The position numbers were made by a program, and so were the translations under genes. The notes beneath the pieces are model-generated. The model saw only the letters and a list, made by a program, of their open reading frames with translations. It had not been told where the DNA came from and made no database searches. Source: Leptasterias polaris (taxonomy: Eukaryota; Echinodermata; Asteroidea; Forcipulatida; Asteriidae). From it: DNA of 64,000 nucleotides. Every line of letters starts with the position of its first letter. Position 1 is the first letter of the stretch. The stretch spans positions 124,001 to 188,000 of the forward strand of contig JAZGTN010000167.1 in assembly GCA_037783415.1 (NCBI GenBank). Direction: 5' to 3'. Positions 62,586-64,000 of the stretch are shown here, piece after piece.

Positions 62586-64000
62586 ATGTATATGTATACT
62601 CAAAGGTTTTCTTGAATTCATCAAAATCCAATACCATACTTTGTACTTTTTGTAGCTCAGCACTCGCACTCAGCACTTAGTTGGCTTAATAAAATTGGCA
62701 CGCCTTGCCTCATGACGAGAATTGTTGGCTTATCATGAAAAATCAAATTCATTAAATTCAAGTACAATACTCTTTGGGATTTTGATGGATTCAGAAGTAG
62801 TTAGAAATAGAACTTTAATGATGGTACAGCTTTTGAAGCGAAACAATCAAAATATGAGGTCACCCTAAACATCTGATAATGTAATGTAAGCACTTGACAT
62901 GTAGTGTTTGTGCTTGCCAAAATATAAAATATAAAATGAGATTAGTCACATTCTTTGCTACTTCAGAAAACTAAAGCTGTACTGTCACCATGTAACATTG
63001 TCATTTGTCAACTAGGAGCCCGGTAGTCGGAATTACCTTCATGTCAATGATGATCTGAAAATCAAAAAAAAAATCTCAGAAACCAGTGAGAAATGCAGTT
63101 TCAAATATTTTGTTATGAAAAAAAAAAAAATTTGCATAACAATTTAGTCTATTTAATGAAGGAAGGGAATCGGACAAGGTCTTCCCCAACCTTGTTTTTA
63201 GACAGTTGAATAAATTATGTTTATGCAACTATCAAGGTATTTTGTTTTAGGTATATACACACTGCAAGTAATTCATTTTGTAAGATTAAATCAATTGTAA
63301 TTGTTCTAGACCCTCATCTAGACTAATATATAATGGGAAACTCAGTGTTAACTTGAGCGCAAATGGACAGAATGCATACTTAAAGAGCAAAAATCTGTTG
63401 CAATACGAACACAAACGACTACAATCACAACACCAGAGCTCGGTTAAACAAAGAGCTAAGATTGATCATCATATCAATCTTAATTGCTATGCAAATTGTG
63501 ATGTCACAATACTAATCACTATGGTAATGATTGACAACTCATCCTTAGAAGATGAATCTTCTAACGCTTTAACTTAACCCTCGCACTAACACCACCAAAA
63601 AATTCACTCACAATATTTCGTTATTAACACCTTAAACTCAGCACAACCACAATTCAACCTGCGCATTGTATAACAAAAGTAAAACGCAATTTTATATGAC
63701 ATGCATTTTGTCTACTAGCGTTCAAAAACACGTTTAGTTTTGAATAGACAGTCATTAATTATTGTATTTTTTGTAGAGTTTAAATTTACTGCAAATTATC
63801 TGAAGTATTGTAGTGTCAGCCCAAGTAAGCGTTATCTTAATTAATAATGTGATTACATTTTCAAAGAACTTAGTAAAACTTGAGATGGTTTTGAGAATGC
63901 TTAATAATTGTTAAGGCCCAATGAAATGGGGTTGTAATAATTGATGGTGATTTGATACAAAGTTTTAATAAAAGATAAATTGTTAATTGTCTGGGTTAAA
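62586..64000. other. Nothing recognised
   Basis: AT-rich DNA with poly-A tracts at 63066 and 63120. No exon with both splice sites, SINE or transposon end could be supported. Confidence 0.4.

Overview
The window is animal nuclear DNA, most likely from an echinoderm, with a sea star the best guess. It is intron-rich and crowded with small tRNA-derived SINEs, foldback MITEs and CATGTACATGTA-type runs. No bacterial, viral or CRISPR features were seen. The species call is inference from repeat style only.

One host gene dominates. The minus strand carries what appears to be the complete coding sequence of an unconventional class VI myosin (MYO6, the minus-end-directed actin motor). It has 27 coding exons, from the ATG at 51907 down to the TAG at 3522-3524. 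The joined exons give 3798 nt in one continuous frame (1265 codons plus stop), and every junction phase matches. Introns are GT-AG except intron 5, which is GC-AG. Domain order is: N-terminal subdomain, motor with P-loop, switch I, insert-1, TEDS serine and switch II, converter with insert-2, one degenerate IQ, a charged single-alpha-helix/coiled region, and the cargo-binding tail with an RRL motif and a variant of the WWY motif. Noncoding 5' exons and the promoter were not identified; they should lie above 51.95 kb.

Layout: 1-0.6 kb is an 89-bp tandem array at the window edge. 1.87-2.33 kb is a minisatellite, and 2.3-3.5 kb is 3' flank or 3' UTR. 3.5-51.9 kb is the MYO6 coding region, with introns full of SINEs, MITEs, LINE tails and tandem repeats. 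52-54.1 kb holds a piggyBac-type deletion derivative and two striking palindromes. 54-57.6 kb is unassigned upstream DNA. 57.7-62.5 kb is plus-strand DNA with a possible first coding exon, several degenerate tandem duplications and a run of 3'-splice-site-like units. 62.6-64 kb shows nothing recognisable.

The most unusual structure is in intron 7. The last 208 bp of that intron, ending at the exon junction and including branch-point-like sequence and the TTCCTGCAG acceptor, has been amplified into 19 near-identical tandem copies (29920-33868). The transcript therefore presents 18 decoy acceptors before the real one. The exon that follows is 81 nt with phase 0 at both ends, and encodes insert-1, a segment peculiar to class VI motors near the nucleotide pocket. 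Missing the real acceptor would thus delete insert-1 in frame. Whether this affects splicing is untested.
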